From assembly GCA_003646705.1 (NCBI GenBank), contig QMLK01000027.1:1-8744 (forward strand): a DNA stretch of 8,744 nucleotides, in the 5' to 3' direction. Shown here in pieces: positions 1 to 6,376 of the stretch. The position numbers were made by a program, and so were the translations under genes. How positions within the stretch are numbered: the stretch's first letter is position 1; each line of letters opens with the position of its first letter. Source of the DNA: Deltaproteobacteria bacterium. GTDB taxonomy: Bacteria > Desulfobacterota > B13-G15. Under the pieces are notes generated by a model. It saw nothing but the letters and a program-made list of their open reading frames with translations. It made no database searches and had not been told where the DNA came from.

Positions 1-1280
1 AGATAGGGGTAGGCCTCATAGGCTTCGGGACGGTGGGGACGGGGGTTGTACGACTCCTCCTGGAGAACGCCTCCCTCTTGGAGGAACGCATAGGCCTCAG
101 GCTCAAGCTCAGGAGGATCGCTGATCTGGACATCGAGAGGGATCGGGGGGTGAAGATCCCACGGGAGATCCTGACCACTGACGCCCTCCAGGTGATAGAG
201 GACCCGACGGTGGACATTGTCGTGGAGCTCATCGGCGGGATCGAACCGGCCAAGAGCTTCATCTTACGAGCCCTGGAGTTGGGCAAACCCGTGGTCACCG
301 CCAATAAGGCCCTGTTGGCCCAACACGGAAAGGAGCTCTTCGAGAAGGCGCAGCAGAAGGGGGTCCCCATAGGCTTTGAGGGGAGCGTAGGGGGAGGGAT
401 CCCCGTCATCAAGGCCCTCAGGGAGGGGCTGGTGGCCAACAGGATAGAGGTGATCCTCGGCATCCTCAACGGCACGTCCAACTACATCCTCACCAAGATG
501 ACAGAGGAGGGAAAGAACTTCGAGGAGGCCCTTCGAGAGGCCCAAAGGCTGGGCTATGCAGAGGCAGATCCCAGCCTGGACGTGGAGGGCACGGACGCCG
601 CCCATAAGCTGACCATCTTGGCGTCGCTGGCCTTTGGGACCTGGGTCGACCTCGACTGGGTCTACGTGGAGGGGATCAGCCACCTCAGCCCCCTGGATAT
701 CGAGTTCAGCAAGGAGTTCGGCTACAGGATCAAGCTCCTCGCCATAGCGAAGAGGGGAACGGAGGGATTGCAACTGCGGGTCCACCCCACCATGATACCG
801 GCCGAGCACCTCCTGTCCCAGGTAAAGGGCGTCTACAACGCCATCTACTTGGCCGGGGACGCCGTCGGCCCCACCCTCCTCTACGGCCAAGGGGCAGGGG
901 CCTTGCCCACGGGCAGCGCCGTGGTGAGCGATTTGGTTCAGGTGGCAACCAGGGGCGACCACGGTCTCCTCCCCTTCGACCTGGACCGAAGCCCCCCCCT
1001 CAAGGGGATAGAGGAACTCCGCTGTCCCTATTACCTGCGTTTTACCGCTGTGGACCGCCCCGGGGTCCTGTCCAAGATCTCAGGGATCTTGGGGGAAAAC
1101 GACATAAGCATCGCCTCCGTCATCCAGAAGGGACGGACTCGCACCGGGGCGGTGCCCATCGTGATGATGACCCATGAGGCGGTGGAGAGGAACGTACGCC
1201 GAGCCCTTGAGGCTATCGATTCCCTCGACGTGATAAGGGATTCCACCAAGCTCCTGCGGGTGGAACCGATCGCCCTTTAG
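1..1280 (+). CDS. hom: Homoserine dehydrogenase with C-terminal ACT domain (5' end outside window)
   Basis: NAD(P)-dependent enzyme that reduces aspartate semialdehyde to homoserine, the branch point to threonine and methionine, in the cytoplasm. The reading frame is open to the left edge (first full codon at base 3) and the first visible residues already form the Rossmann GxGxxG turn (GFGTVGTG, bases 21-44). The GTG at base 33 lies inside this fold and is not the start, so only a few N-terminal residues are missing. Family signatures are clear: GILNGTSNYILTKM from base 459, and the AEADPxLDVxGxDAAHK catalytic-region signature at 558-608. The last ~80 residues (from about base 1029, with DRPGVLSKIS) form an ACT domain, which in this family usually mediates feedback inhibition by threonine. 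The visible 425 residues fit the usual 430-440. The stop codon overlaps the end of the convergent zinc-ribbon gene. Confidence 0.97.
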   Translation, partial: IGVGLIGFGTVGTGVVRLLLENASLLEERIGLRLKLRRIADLDIERDRGVKIPREILTTDALQVIEDPTVDIVVELIGGIEPAKSFILRALELGKPVVTANKALLAQHGKELFEKAQQKGVPIGFEGSVGGGIPVIKALREGLVANRIEVILGILNGTSNYILTKMTEEGKNFEEALREAQRLGYAEADPSLDVEGTDAAHKLTILASLAFGTWVDLDWVYVEGISHLSPLDIEFSKEFGYRIKLLAIAKRGTEGLQLRVHPTMIPAEHLLSQVKGVYNAIYLAGDAVGPTLLYGQGAGALPTGSAVVSDLVQVATRGDHGLLPFDLDRSPPLKGIEELRCPYYLRFTAVDRPGVLSKISGILGENDISIASVIQKGRTRTGAVPIVMMTHEAVERNVRRALEAIDSLDVIRDSTKLLRVEPIAL

Positions 1281-1450
1281 TTGGCCTTCGCCCTCCTCTT
1301 GGCAGGGGGCTTCTTCCACGAGCTCGCATACCTAAGGTTGCACTTGGGGCACCGAAAATAGTACCGAAGGAGCCCTTCGGCCTCCTCTTCCTTCACGATC
1401 TGCGCCTTGGAATAACAGAGGGGACACGCTTGCACCTTCTCCAGATACAT
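1277..1450 (-). CDS. Small zinc-ribbon protein, 57 aa, hypothetical
   Basis: A 57-residue protein with two CxxC knuckles, C9-P-L-C12 and C34-P-K-C37, the classic layout of a four-cysteine zinc ribbon. Its C-terminus is very basic (WKKPPAKRRAKAN), compatible with nucleic-acid or ribosome contact, but I do not recognise the family and assign no function. The ATG start is supported by an AGGAGG-type ribosome binding site about 9 bases upstream. It lies 55 bases downstream of the HD-GYP gene on the same strand, so the two are probably co-transcribed. Its stop codon overlaps the stop of hom, which converges on it. The intact frame, good ribosome binding site and conserved-looking metal ligands argue that it is real despite its size. 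Confidence 0.75.
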   Translation of the reverse strand: MYLEKVQACPLCYSKAQIVKEEEAEGLLRYYFRCPKCNLRYASSWKKPPAKRRAKAN

Positions 1451-1505
1451 CCCTCGCCCTCCTTGTCTTGATCGGGGAAAGGGTATCGGCCTCAGGCCCC
1501 CTCTG

Positions 1506-2159
1506 TCAAGGAGAGATGGGGCCTTGACAGACCTCCAGGAAGGCCTCCACCACCTCTGGATCGAACCAACTGCCGGACCTCTCCTTGATGAACTGCAGGG
1601 CTCGGTGGCGGTCGAAGGCCCCGCGATAGGGCCTCTCTGCGGTCAGGGCGTCGTAGACGTCCGCCACGGCGAGGATGCGGGCCTCAAGGCATATGGACGG
1701 GCCCGCAAGTCCTCGTGGATACCCGCTGCCGTCGAAACGCTCGTGGTGTTGCAGGATCACGGGTACGGCGACCCTATAAGGGGCAAAGGGCTCCAGGAGC
1801 TGCGCCCCTACATAGACGTGTTCCCTTATGAGCTCCCTCTCGGCTTCGGTCAAGGGCCCGGTCTTGTTGAGCAACTTCGGACCCACGGCGAGCTTGCCGA
1901 TGTCGTGCAGGAGGGCCCCCATCTTGAGCCCCCAAAGCTCCCCAGGGGATAGCTCCATGGCCCGGCCGATCTGAAGGGCCAGCCTGGTGGTCCGATCCGA
2001 ATGGCCAAAGGTCCACGGAGAGGTGGCCTCCAGCACGTAGACCAAAGACGAAAGGGCGCTGCCGTTGAACCGCTCGATAAGGGGGCGTATCTGTAAGAGG
2101 ACCTCTTCTACCTTCGGTCTATAAAGTCCTCCCTTCCTCCCCCCACAACTGATGTCCAT
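1506..2159 (-). CDS. HD-GYP domain cyclic-di-GMP phosphodiesterase, stand-alone
   Basis: HD-GYP proteins hydrolyse cyclic di-GMP using a di- or tri-metal centre. Nearly the whole 217-residue protein is the domain. H53 lies in the conserved GHSDR segment; the HD pair is H85-D86 (LLHDIGK, with K89); further metal ligands are H114 and H138-H139; the GYP signature is HHERFDGSGYP (138-148); D167 lies in ARILAVADVYDALTAERPYR. All expected metal ligands are present, so activity is likely. There is no receiver, PAS or membrane segment; only about 40 residues precede the core, so its input must be another protein or expression level. The ATG at 2159 is chosen because of the strong ribosome binding site just upstream. 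The frame is open to 2315, but the extra 52 residues are low-quality sequence that reads through the intergenic region. Confidence 0.93.
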   Translation of the reverse strand: MDISCGGRKGGLYRPKVEEVLLQIRPLIERFNGSALSSLVYVLEATSPWTFGHSDRTTRLALQIGRAMELSPGELWGLKMGALLHDIGKLAVGPKLLNKTGPLTEAERELIREHVYVGAQLLEPFAPYRVAVPVILQHHERFDGSGYPRGLAGPSICLEARILAVADVYDALTAERPYRGAFDRHRALQFIKERSGSWFDPEVVEAFLEVCQGPISP

Positions 2160-2163
2160 ATAA

Positions 2164-2175
2164 CCTCCCCTCCTC
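2164..2175 (-). promoter_or_regulatory. Ribosome binding site fixing the HD-GYP start
   Basis: On the minus strand this reads GAGGAGGGGAGG, followed four bases later by the ATG at 2159. No comparable Shine-Dalgarno sequence stands before the in-frame ATG at 2315, so this site decides the shorter start. Confidence 0.8.
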
Positions 2176-2308
2176 AGCCCTAAATCTTCCCCTCCTTTTT
2201 CGGTTGAGCAATTAACGTGCCATAACAGATCCCTTGATCTTCCTTTACAGAATCCCGCCCCGCGCCAAAAAGGGGCAAGGGAGGTAAAATTTTTGTCCGC
2301 CCCGAGCG

Positions 2309-2337
2309 TTGCCAAACGGGGGCCGATCTGCTAATAA
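2309..2337 (+). promoter_or_regulatory. Candidate sigma70-type promoter of the Fe-S protein gene
   Basis: TTGCCA (2309-2314), a 17-base spacer and TAATAA (2332-2337) give near-consensus -35 and -10 boxes. Transcription would start near 2344, giving a leader of about 26 bases that holds the purine-rich ribosome binding site (AAGGGGGAG) before the ATG at 2370. This was found by reading for boxes, so it is a prediction. Confidence 0.6.
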
Positions 2338-2369
2338 GAAGGCGGTACATATCCTTAAAGGGGGAGACG

Positions 2370-3647
2370 ATGGAGGAGCGGTTGAGCAATTTGAAGAAGT
2401 TCGAAGACGAAGTTTACAGATGCATGAAGTGCGGCTTCTGCATGTACTTCTGCCCGGTGTATCGGGAGACCTATCAGGAACCCTATGTGGCTCGAGGCAG
2501 GAACGTCTTGGCCATGGATCTTCTGGAGGGGGAATCCTTCGACTGGAGACACTTGGAGAAACGTTACAGTATGTGCCTCACCTGTAATCGCTGTGCCCAA
2601 TTTTGTCCGGCGAAGGTCGACGTGGCCACCATAACGCTGGCGGCCAGGGCTGATATCGTGCAGGAGAAGGGCCTCCCCCTTTGGAAGAAGGTCCTTTACA
2701 GAGGTCTCATCAACCGAAGGGGGCTCTTCGGAAGGGTCTTGAAGGGGGCCTCGAGGTTCCAGAGGCTGTTGCCGAGGACCCAGGGCAAGATACGCCACCT
2801 CCCCACCTTCCTATCGGGACTGGGGAAGGGTCGCCAGATCCCGGAGATAGCCGAGAGGTTCCTGAGGGAGAGGCTTCCGGAGGTGAGTTCCCCCCCAGAG
2901 GGGGTGGAGCGACGCATGAGGGTGGCCTACTTCGCCGGCTGTGGTACCGATTACATATTCCCCGAGGTAGGGGTGAAGCTGGTCGACTTCCTCACCCGTC
3001 AGGGGGTGGAGGTGGTCTTCCCCAAGGATCAGGGTTGCTGCGGCATGCCGGTGATGGGCAGTGGAGACTTTGCCTTGGCCAGGGAGCTGGCCGACAGGAA
3101 CGTAGCGATCTTCGAGAAACTCGACGTCGACTACATCGTTACGGCCTGCGCTACCTGCGGCTCCGCCATGAAGGAGGGCTACCTCACCTTCTTGGCCGAC
3201 ACGGAGGAGCGGAGGAGACGGTACGAGGAGTTCGCCAAGAGGGTCAAGGACTTCAACGAATTCGTCATCGACATCCTGAAGCCCCCTCCGGAGGCCTTCT
3301 CCACCGAACTCCCCGAAGGCACCAAGGTGACCTACCACGACCCCTGCCACTTGGTGCGTTACCAGAAGATCACGGCCCAGCCCCGAGCGATCATAAAGGC
3401 CTTACCAGGGGTGGAGTTCGTGGAGATGGCCGAACCTGACCGCTGTTGCGGCATGGGTGGGGCCTTCAACATCGAACACTACGAACTCTCCAAACAGATA
3501 GCCCAGCGGAAGATGGACGCCATCGCCGACACAAGGGCCGACGTGGTGGTCACCGCCTGTCCGGGTTGCATGATACAGCTCATAGATCAAACCATCCAGC
3601 GGGGCATGCCCCAGAGGGTGATGCACGTAGTGGAACTGCTGAAATAG
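2370..3647 (+). CDS. (Fe-S)-binding CCG-domain oxidoreductase subunit, GlcF/HdrD-like
   Basis: A 425-residue iron-sulfur protein of the family that includes GlcF (glycolate oxidase), GlpC, LutA-related subunits and HdrD. Two ferredoxin-type [4Fe-4S] motifs sit at the N-terminus: C18, C21, C24, C28 and C69, C72, C75, C79. Two complete CCG domains follow. The first has C191, C223-C224-G and C260xxC263. The second has C326, C359-C360-G and C397xxC400. Such subunits usually pass electrons between an FAD-linked dehydrogenase (GlcD-like) and a quinone or disulfide carrier. No FAD partner, membrane subunit or transmembrane segment is visible, so the substrate cannot be named. The start is the ATG after AAGGGGGAG. 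The gene has its own promoter, and rex follows about 100 bases later with a separate promoter. Confidence 0.9.
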   Translation: MEERLSNLKKFEDEVYRCMKCGFCMYFCPVYRETYQEPYVARGRNVLAMDLLEGESFDWRHLEKRYSMCLTCNRCAQFCPAKVDVATITLAARADIVQEKGLPLWKKVLYRGLINRRGLFGRVLKGASRFQRLLPRTQGKIRHLPTFLSGLGKGRQIPEIAERFLRERLPEVSSPPEGVERRMRVAYFAGCGTDYIFPEVGVKLVDFLTRQGVEVVFPKDQGCCGMPVMGSGDFALARELADRNVAIFEKLDVDYIVTACATCGSAMKEGYLTFLADTEERRRRYEEFAKRVKDFNEFVIDILKPPPEAFSTELPEGTKVTYHDPCHLVRYQKITAQPRAIIKALPGVEFVEMAEPDRCCGMGGAFNIEHYELSKQIAQRKMDAIADTRADVVVTACPGCMIQLIDQTIQRGMPQRVMHVVELLK

Positions 3648-3688
3648 CGGATCTCGGGACCTAAGACCCTACCCTTGCAGTAAAAGTC

Positions 3689-3717
3689 TTGCTTTTTTCC
3701 CCTCACAATACTATAAA
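3689..3717 (+). promoter_or_regulatory. Candidate promoter of rex-acyP
   Basis: TTGCTT (3689-3694), a 17-base spacer and TATAAA (3712-3717) form a good sigma70-type promoter in an AT-rich stretch that contrasts with the GC-rich genes around it. The predicted start near 3724 leaves a short leader with the ribosome binding site AGGAGGGG at 3736-3743. Confidence 0.6.
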
Positions 3718-3734
3718 AAAGAAAATTTTCACAT
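3717..3734 (+). promoter_or_regulatory. Possible Rex operator (autoregulation), degenerate palindrome
   Basis: A perfect 10-base palindrome, GAAAATTTTC (3721-3730), is extended on the right to TTTTCACA. Against the TTGTGAA-N4-TTCACAA type of Rex site, the right half matches well but the left half matches only in its inner part. A further TCACAA half-site lies at 3703-3708, inside the promoter spacer. It sits at the expected transcription start of rex, where autorepression would act. The half-degenerate match keeps confidence low. Confidence 0.3.
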
Positions 3735-3746
3735 TAGGAGGGGCAG

Positions 3747-4394
3747 TTGAAGGCTACAAAGGTTCCTGAGGCAACTATTAGGCGACTCTCCACTTACACC
3801 CGTTACCTCAAGGAGCTGGAGGAGCAGGGGGAAACGGTGGTCTCCTCAGCGCAGTTGGCCAAGGCCTGCGGCGTCAACCCTGCTCAAGTGCGGAAGGATC
3901 TGGCCTACTTCGGCGAGTTCGGCATCCGCGGGGTGGGATACTACGTCAAGGACCTATACGAGGATTTGCGCAGGATCTTGGGATTGAACCGCGAGTGGCG
4001 TCTGGCCATCATCGGCATAGGGAACCTGGGGACAGCTCTGTTGAACTTCAAGGACTTCCTGAAGGAGAACTACAAGATAGTGGCCGCCTTCGACATAAAA
4101 CCGGAGGTAGTGGTGGGGAGGGTGGCCGAAAAGGCGGGAAAGCCGGCCGAGATCCTCCACCCCGACCGTCTCAAGGAAGTGGCGAAGGAGAGGAAGATCG
4201 ACATAGCCATCATCACCACCCCTCCCTCTGAGGCCCAGAAGGTGGCCGATCAAGTGGTGGAGGCCAACATCAGGGGGATCCTCAACTTCACCCCCGCCCA
4301 GTTGAAGGTCCCGAGGGGCTTCATCGTCAAGAACGTCTACTTCACCACCATCCTGGATAACCTCGTCTACCTGCTGCAGTCCAGGAGGAGATGA
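3747..4394 (+). CDS. rex: Redox-sensing transcriptional repressor Rex
   Basis: Rex represses fermentation and respiration genes when the NADH/NAD+ ratio is low and leaves DNA when NADH binds. The 215-residue length is typical. The N-terminal winged helix (about 1-80) contains the recognition-helix signature VRKDLAYFGEFGIRGVGY (48-65). The Rossmann domain follows, with IIGIGNLG (glycines 90, 92, 95) and D116 after the second strand, the residue expected to contact the NADH ribose. The C-terminal helix (VYFTTILDNLVYLLQ) matches the domain-swapped dimer arm of the family. The start is TTG at 3747, supported by AGGAGG five bases upstream; no ATG or GTG gives a sensible alternative. It overlaps acyP by ATGA, so the two are translationally coupled. 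The 5' region has a promoter and a possible Rex site. Confidence 0.95.
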   Translation: MKATKVPEATIRRLSTYTRYLKELEEQGETVVSSAQLAKACGVNPAQVRKDLAYFGEFGIRGVGYYVKDLYEDLRRILGLNREWRLAIIGIGNLGTALLNFKDFLKENYKIVAAFDIKPEVVVGRVAEKAGKPAEILHPDRLKEVAKERKIDIAIITTPPSEAQKVADQVVEANIRGILNFTPAQLKVPRGFIVKNVYFTTILDNLVYLLQSRRR

Positions 4395-4675
4395 AGGTGG
4401 AAAAAGTGAGGGCCAGGGTCAGGGTGAAGGGGCTGGTCCAGGGGGTCTTCTTCCGGTACAACACCCGCGAAAGGGCAAGGGAGCTGGGTGTAACTGGGTG
4501 GGTGAGGAACGTGCCCGACGGCAGTGTAGAGTGTGTGATCGAGGGGGACAAGGAGAAGGTCGAGGACCTCATCAAGTGGTGTCATCACGGGCCTCCGGGG
4601 GCCCATGTGGAGGCTGTGGAGGTCAGCTGGGAGGATTACAGGGGCGAGTTCGCCGACTTCAGCGTCCGTTATTGA
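4391..4675 (+). CDS. acyP: Acylphosphatase
   Basis: A small cytoplasmic enzyme (94 residues, usual 90-100) that hydrolyses acyl phosphates such as acetyl phosphate or 1,3-bisphosphoglycerate. The N-terminal signature GLVQGVFFRYNT contains catalytic R22, and GWVRNVPDGSV contains catalytic N40; both essential residues are present. The start ATG overlaps the rex stop (ATGA, 4391-4394), with AGGAGGAG directly upstream at the end of rex, so it is translated from the rex transcript. The stop lies three bases from the end of the convergent small membrane protein gene. Whether coupling to Rex has meaning for acyl-phosphate metabolism is inference only. Confidence 0.95.
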   Translation: MKVEKVRARVRVKGLVQGVFFRYNTRERARELGVTGWVRNVPDGSVECVIEGDKEKVEDLIKWCHHGPPGAHVEAVEVSWEDYRGEFADFSVRY

Positions 4676-4678
4676 GCC

Positions 4679-4852
4679 TTACCTCTTCGGGAACGGCAGT
4701 TTCTCCTTCACAACCTTTTCGTAACCCTCCAGTTGTTCCCCGATCTCTATCGCCTCTTTGCCCATCTTCTTGAGGAACTTCCCGCCCCCTACGTAGACGA
4801 AGAGGAAGGCGAGGACGATCCCCACTATCACTCCGATCAAAAAGGCCCGCAT
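4679..4852 (-). CDS. Small single-span membrane protein, 57 aa, hypothetical
   Basis: A 57-residue protein with one hydrophobic segment at the N-terminus (about residues 4-23, IGVIVGIVLAFLFVYVGGG), followed by a charged, helix-prone cytoplasmic-type tail rich in K and E and ending KLPFPKR. There is no clear signal-peptidase site, so it is more likely a membrane anchor than a secreted protein. I do not recognise the family. The ATG is preceded by GGAGGGG four bases upstream, and a candidate promoter lies just beyond. It converges on acyP with three bases between the stops and diverges from the DUF4388 gene. It may be a stabilising or assembly subunit of something encoded elsewhere, but nothing here shows that. 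Confidence 0.7.
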   Translation of the reverse strand: MRAFLIGVIVGIVLAFLFVYVGGGKFLKKMGKEAIEIGEQLEGYEKVVKEKLPFPKR

Positions 4853-4878
4853 CTGTCCCCTCCAAGGACTTCTACCCG

Positions 4879-4907
4879 AGGATAAGGACTATGTCGAAGG
4901 AAATCAA
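4879..4907 (-). promoter_or_regulatory. Candidate promoter of the 57-aa membrane protein
   Basis: On the minus strand TTGATT (4902-4907), a 17-base spacer and TATCCT (4879-4884) match the -35/-10 pattern. The start would fall about 20 bases before the GGAGGGG ribosome binding site and ATG. The site lies in the 80-base divergent gap before the DUF4388 gene. Confidence 0.5.
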
Positions 4908-4932
4908 GGCAGAGATCCTCCTTTATTGACAG

Positions 4933-6342
4933 ATGCCAAGAGAGGTGTTACTTTCTACCGAGTCTTTTATCCTCAGGAAGAGAGGTCTTCGTCCTTTGGC
5001 TGAAAGGAAGACGGTCCATTTAGGTGTCTCCGATTTCCCCGCCACCCAATTCTTCCTCCACCTCTCCAAGGGCACGAGGTACTTCCTCAAGGGGGAGTTC
5101 GAAAAGGCCATAGAGGAATGGGAGGCCGCCCGCAGGCTCAGGCCCGAGCTGGTCAAGCTCAAGAGCATGCCCGGGAGCATCCTCTTCCGAGGGAACCTCG
5201 GCCAAGTGCCGCTGCTCGGTCTCCTCTACACCGTCTACTCCAACGCCCAAACAGGGGTGGCCATCGTCAGGAGCGAGTACGCCTTCAAGGAGATCTTCTT
5301 CAAGGAGGGCTGGATCGTCTTCGCCAGGACCACCCGCTCCGAGGAACGGCTCGGCAACTTCATGGTGAAACGGGGGATGGTGTCGCGAGAGGGGATGGAG
5401 CGCATCGCCTTTGAGGCCAAAAGGGAGAACAAACGTCTCGGGGAGTACCTGGTGGAGAAGGGCCTCATCTCGGAGAGGGAGTTGCGGGAGATCCTCGACT
5501 TCCAGATCAAGGAGATCCTCTGCGATCTCTTCACGTGGCGCGAGGGGGAGTTCTACTTCGCGGAGAAGGAGATAGAGGAAAGGGACGTGGTGGTGAGTTA
5601 CACGCCCCTTGACATCGCCCTCATGGCGGCCAGGCGGGCCCTTGACCTGTCCGCCTTTCGGAAGATAGTGCCCCACAACCGCGTGATCTTCCGAGTGGCC
5701 CCCCATATCGAGGCAGACAAAGAGAAGGTGATGGAGAAGCTGGACGCCAATGAGCGCTTCATCTTCTCCCTGATAGACGGCAGCAGGAACGTCGAACAGC
5801 TCATCCGTTACAGCGGCAGCGACGAGGCCTCCGTGCTTGAGATCTTGAGGCGCCTCCTCTCCATGGGCTTCATCACAAAGTCGAGGGACATAGGGATCTA
5901 CGAGGATCCGGAGTTCCGAGGACTGCACGAGTTGATCCGCATCCTCTCGGACCTGCTCACCTTCTTGCTCCGCTCCACTTACGCTGAAATAGGGAAGATG
6001 ACCGACGGCCTCATCGGGAAGGTCCTGAAGGCCTTGCGAGAAGACCACAGGGAGATCTTCTCTGGGGCCCTCTCCTCCCAGGGGGTCAAAGCTCAGGTGA
6101 TCCTCCGAAACCTGGGCCCTCTGCTCATCTCCGAGGAGCGGCGCTACCTCTTCATCGAGGCCTTTTACGAACTCCTGTCTCAACTCCTCGAAGGGATCCG
6201 AGGCATCCTAGGGGGAGATTGGACCAGGAGGGCGGTTCACGAACTGCATCGATACAGGGCGGAGGTCCAGAAGTTGCCCCCTACCACCCAACGGAGGAAG
6301 GTGGTCTCCCTCATCGATAAATTGATAGGGCTTTACGGATGA
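4933..6342 (+). CDS. DUF4388 domain protein with MshEN-like tandem motif
   Basis: A 469-residue cytoplasmic protein; no signal peptide or membrane span. Order: residues 34-75 resemble a TPR-type helical hairpin (FLKGEFEKAIEEWEAARRLRPE); 82-136 are a DUF4388 (PATAN) domain (GNLGQVPLLGLLYTVYSNAQTGVAIV, then FKEGWIVFARTT). Residues 139-162 and 168-191 are two RLG-x2-[hydrophobic]2-x2-G repeats, five residues apart, matching the MshEN cyclic-di-GMP-binding layout. About 267-316 resemble a winged-helix-like module (LDANERFIFSLIDGSRNVEQL, then LEILRRLLSMGFI). The final 150 residues are helical and unrecognised. DUF4388 proteins are common in Desulfobacterota and Myxococcota, often near signalling genes. 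The start is uncertain: ATG 4933 follows an in-frame TGA and has no clear ribosome binding site; GTG 4945 is an alternative. It is the first gene of an operon with the membrane protein and hydrolase downstream. Confidence 0.88.
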   Translation: MPREVLLSTESFILRKRGLRPLAERKTVHLGVSDFPATQFFLHLSKGTRYFLKGEFEKAIEEWEAARRLRPELVKLKSMPGSILFRGNLGQVPLLGLLYTVYSNAQTGVAIVRSEYAFKEIFFKEGWIVFARTTRSEERLGNFMVKRGMVSREGMERIAFEAKRENKRLGEYLVEKGLISERELREILDFQIKEILCDLFTWREGEFYFAEKEIEERDVVVSYTPLDIALMAARRALDLSAFRKIVPHNRVIFRVAPHIEADKEKVMEKLDANERFIFSLIDGSRNVEQLIRYSGSDEASVLEILRRLLSMGFITKSRDIGIYEDPEFRGLHELIRILSDLLTFLLRSTYAEIGKMTDGLIGKVLKALREDHREIFSGALSSQGVKAQVILRNLGPLLISEERRYLFIEAFYELLSQLLEGIRGILGGDWTRRAVHELHRYRAEVQKLPPTTQRRKVVSLIDKLIGLYG

Positions 6343-6376
6343 CCTTTGGCCCCAAAAACAGCATCAGGAGGTCGTC

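Noticed and set aside
33..35. GTG as the start of homoserine dehydrogenase
   Set aside because: The frame is open to the left edge and the Rossmann GxGxxG residues lie before this codon, so the gene begins outside the window.
264..962. Minus-strand open frame of 232 codons opposite hom
   Set aside because: It lies wholly within the conserved hom coding sequence and has no recognisable domain or ribosome binding site.
1482..1500. GGCC-TGA-GGCC hairpin between the HD-GYP and zinc-ribbon genes
   Set aside because: A four-pair stem with a three-base loop and no T run; it is probably chance in GC-rich DNA and does not argue against co-transcription.
2255..2275. GCCCC/GGGGC inverted repeat in the HD-GYP / Fe-S gene intergenic region
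   Set aside because: The stem is only five pairs with a ten-base loop, it is not at a gene end, and no regulator family could be matched to it.
2160..2315. 52-residue N-terminal extension of the HD-GYP protein from ATG 2315
   Set aside because: It has no domain character and no ribosome binding site at 2315, while a very strong site precedes the ATG at 2159.
2160..2369. Riboswitch or structured leader in the 210-base divergent region
   Set aside because: Only a promoter for the Fe-S gene could be supported; I saw no conserved riboswitch core or paired elements.
3682..3698. AAAAG/CTTTT hairpin with a T run, as a terminator of the Fe-S gene
   Set aside because: The stem is five A/T-dominated pairs, too weak for intrinsic termination, and it overlaps the rex -35 region.
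5020..6183. Long open frame (387 codons) on the minus strand opposite the DUF4388 gene
   Set aside because: Its composition is that of an antisense shadow of a GC-rich gene, it shows no motifs, and the plus strand carries a recognisable multidomain protein.
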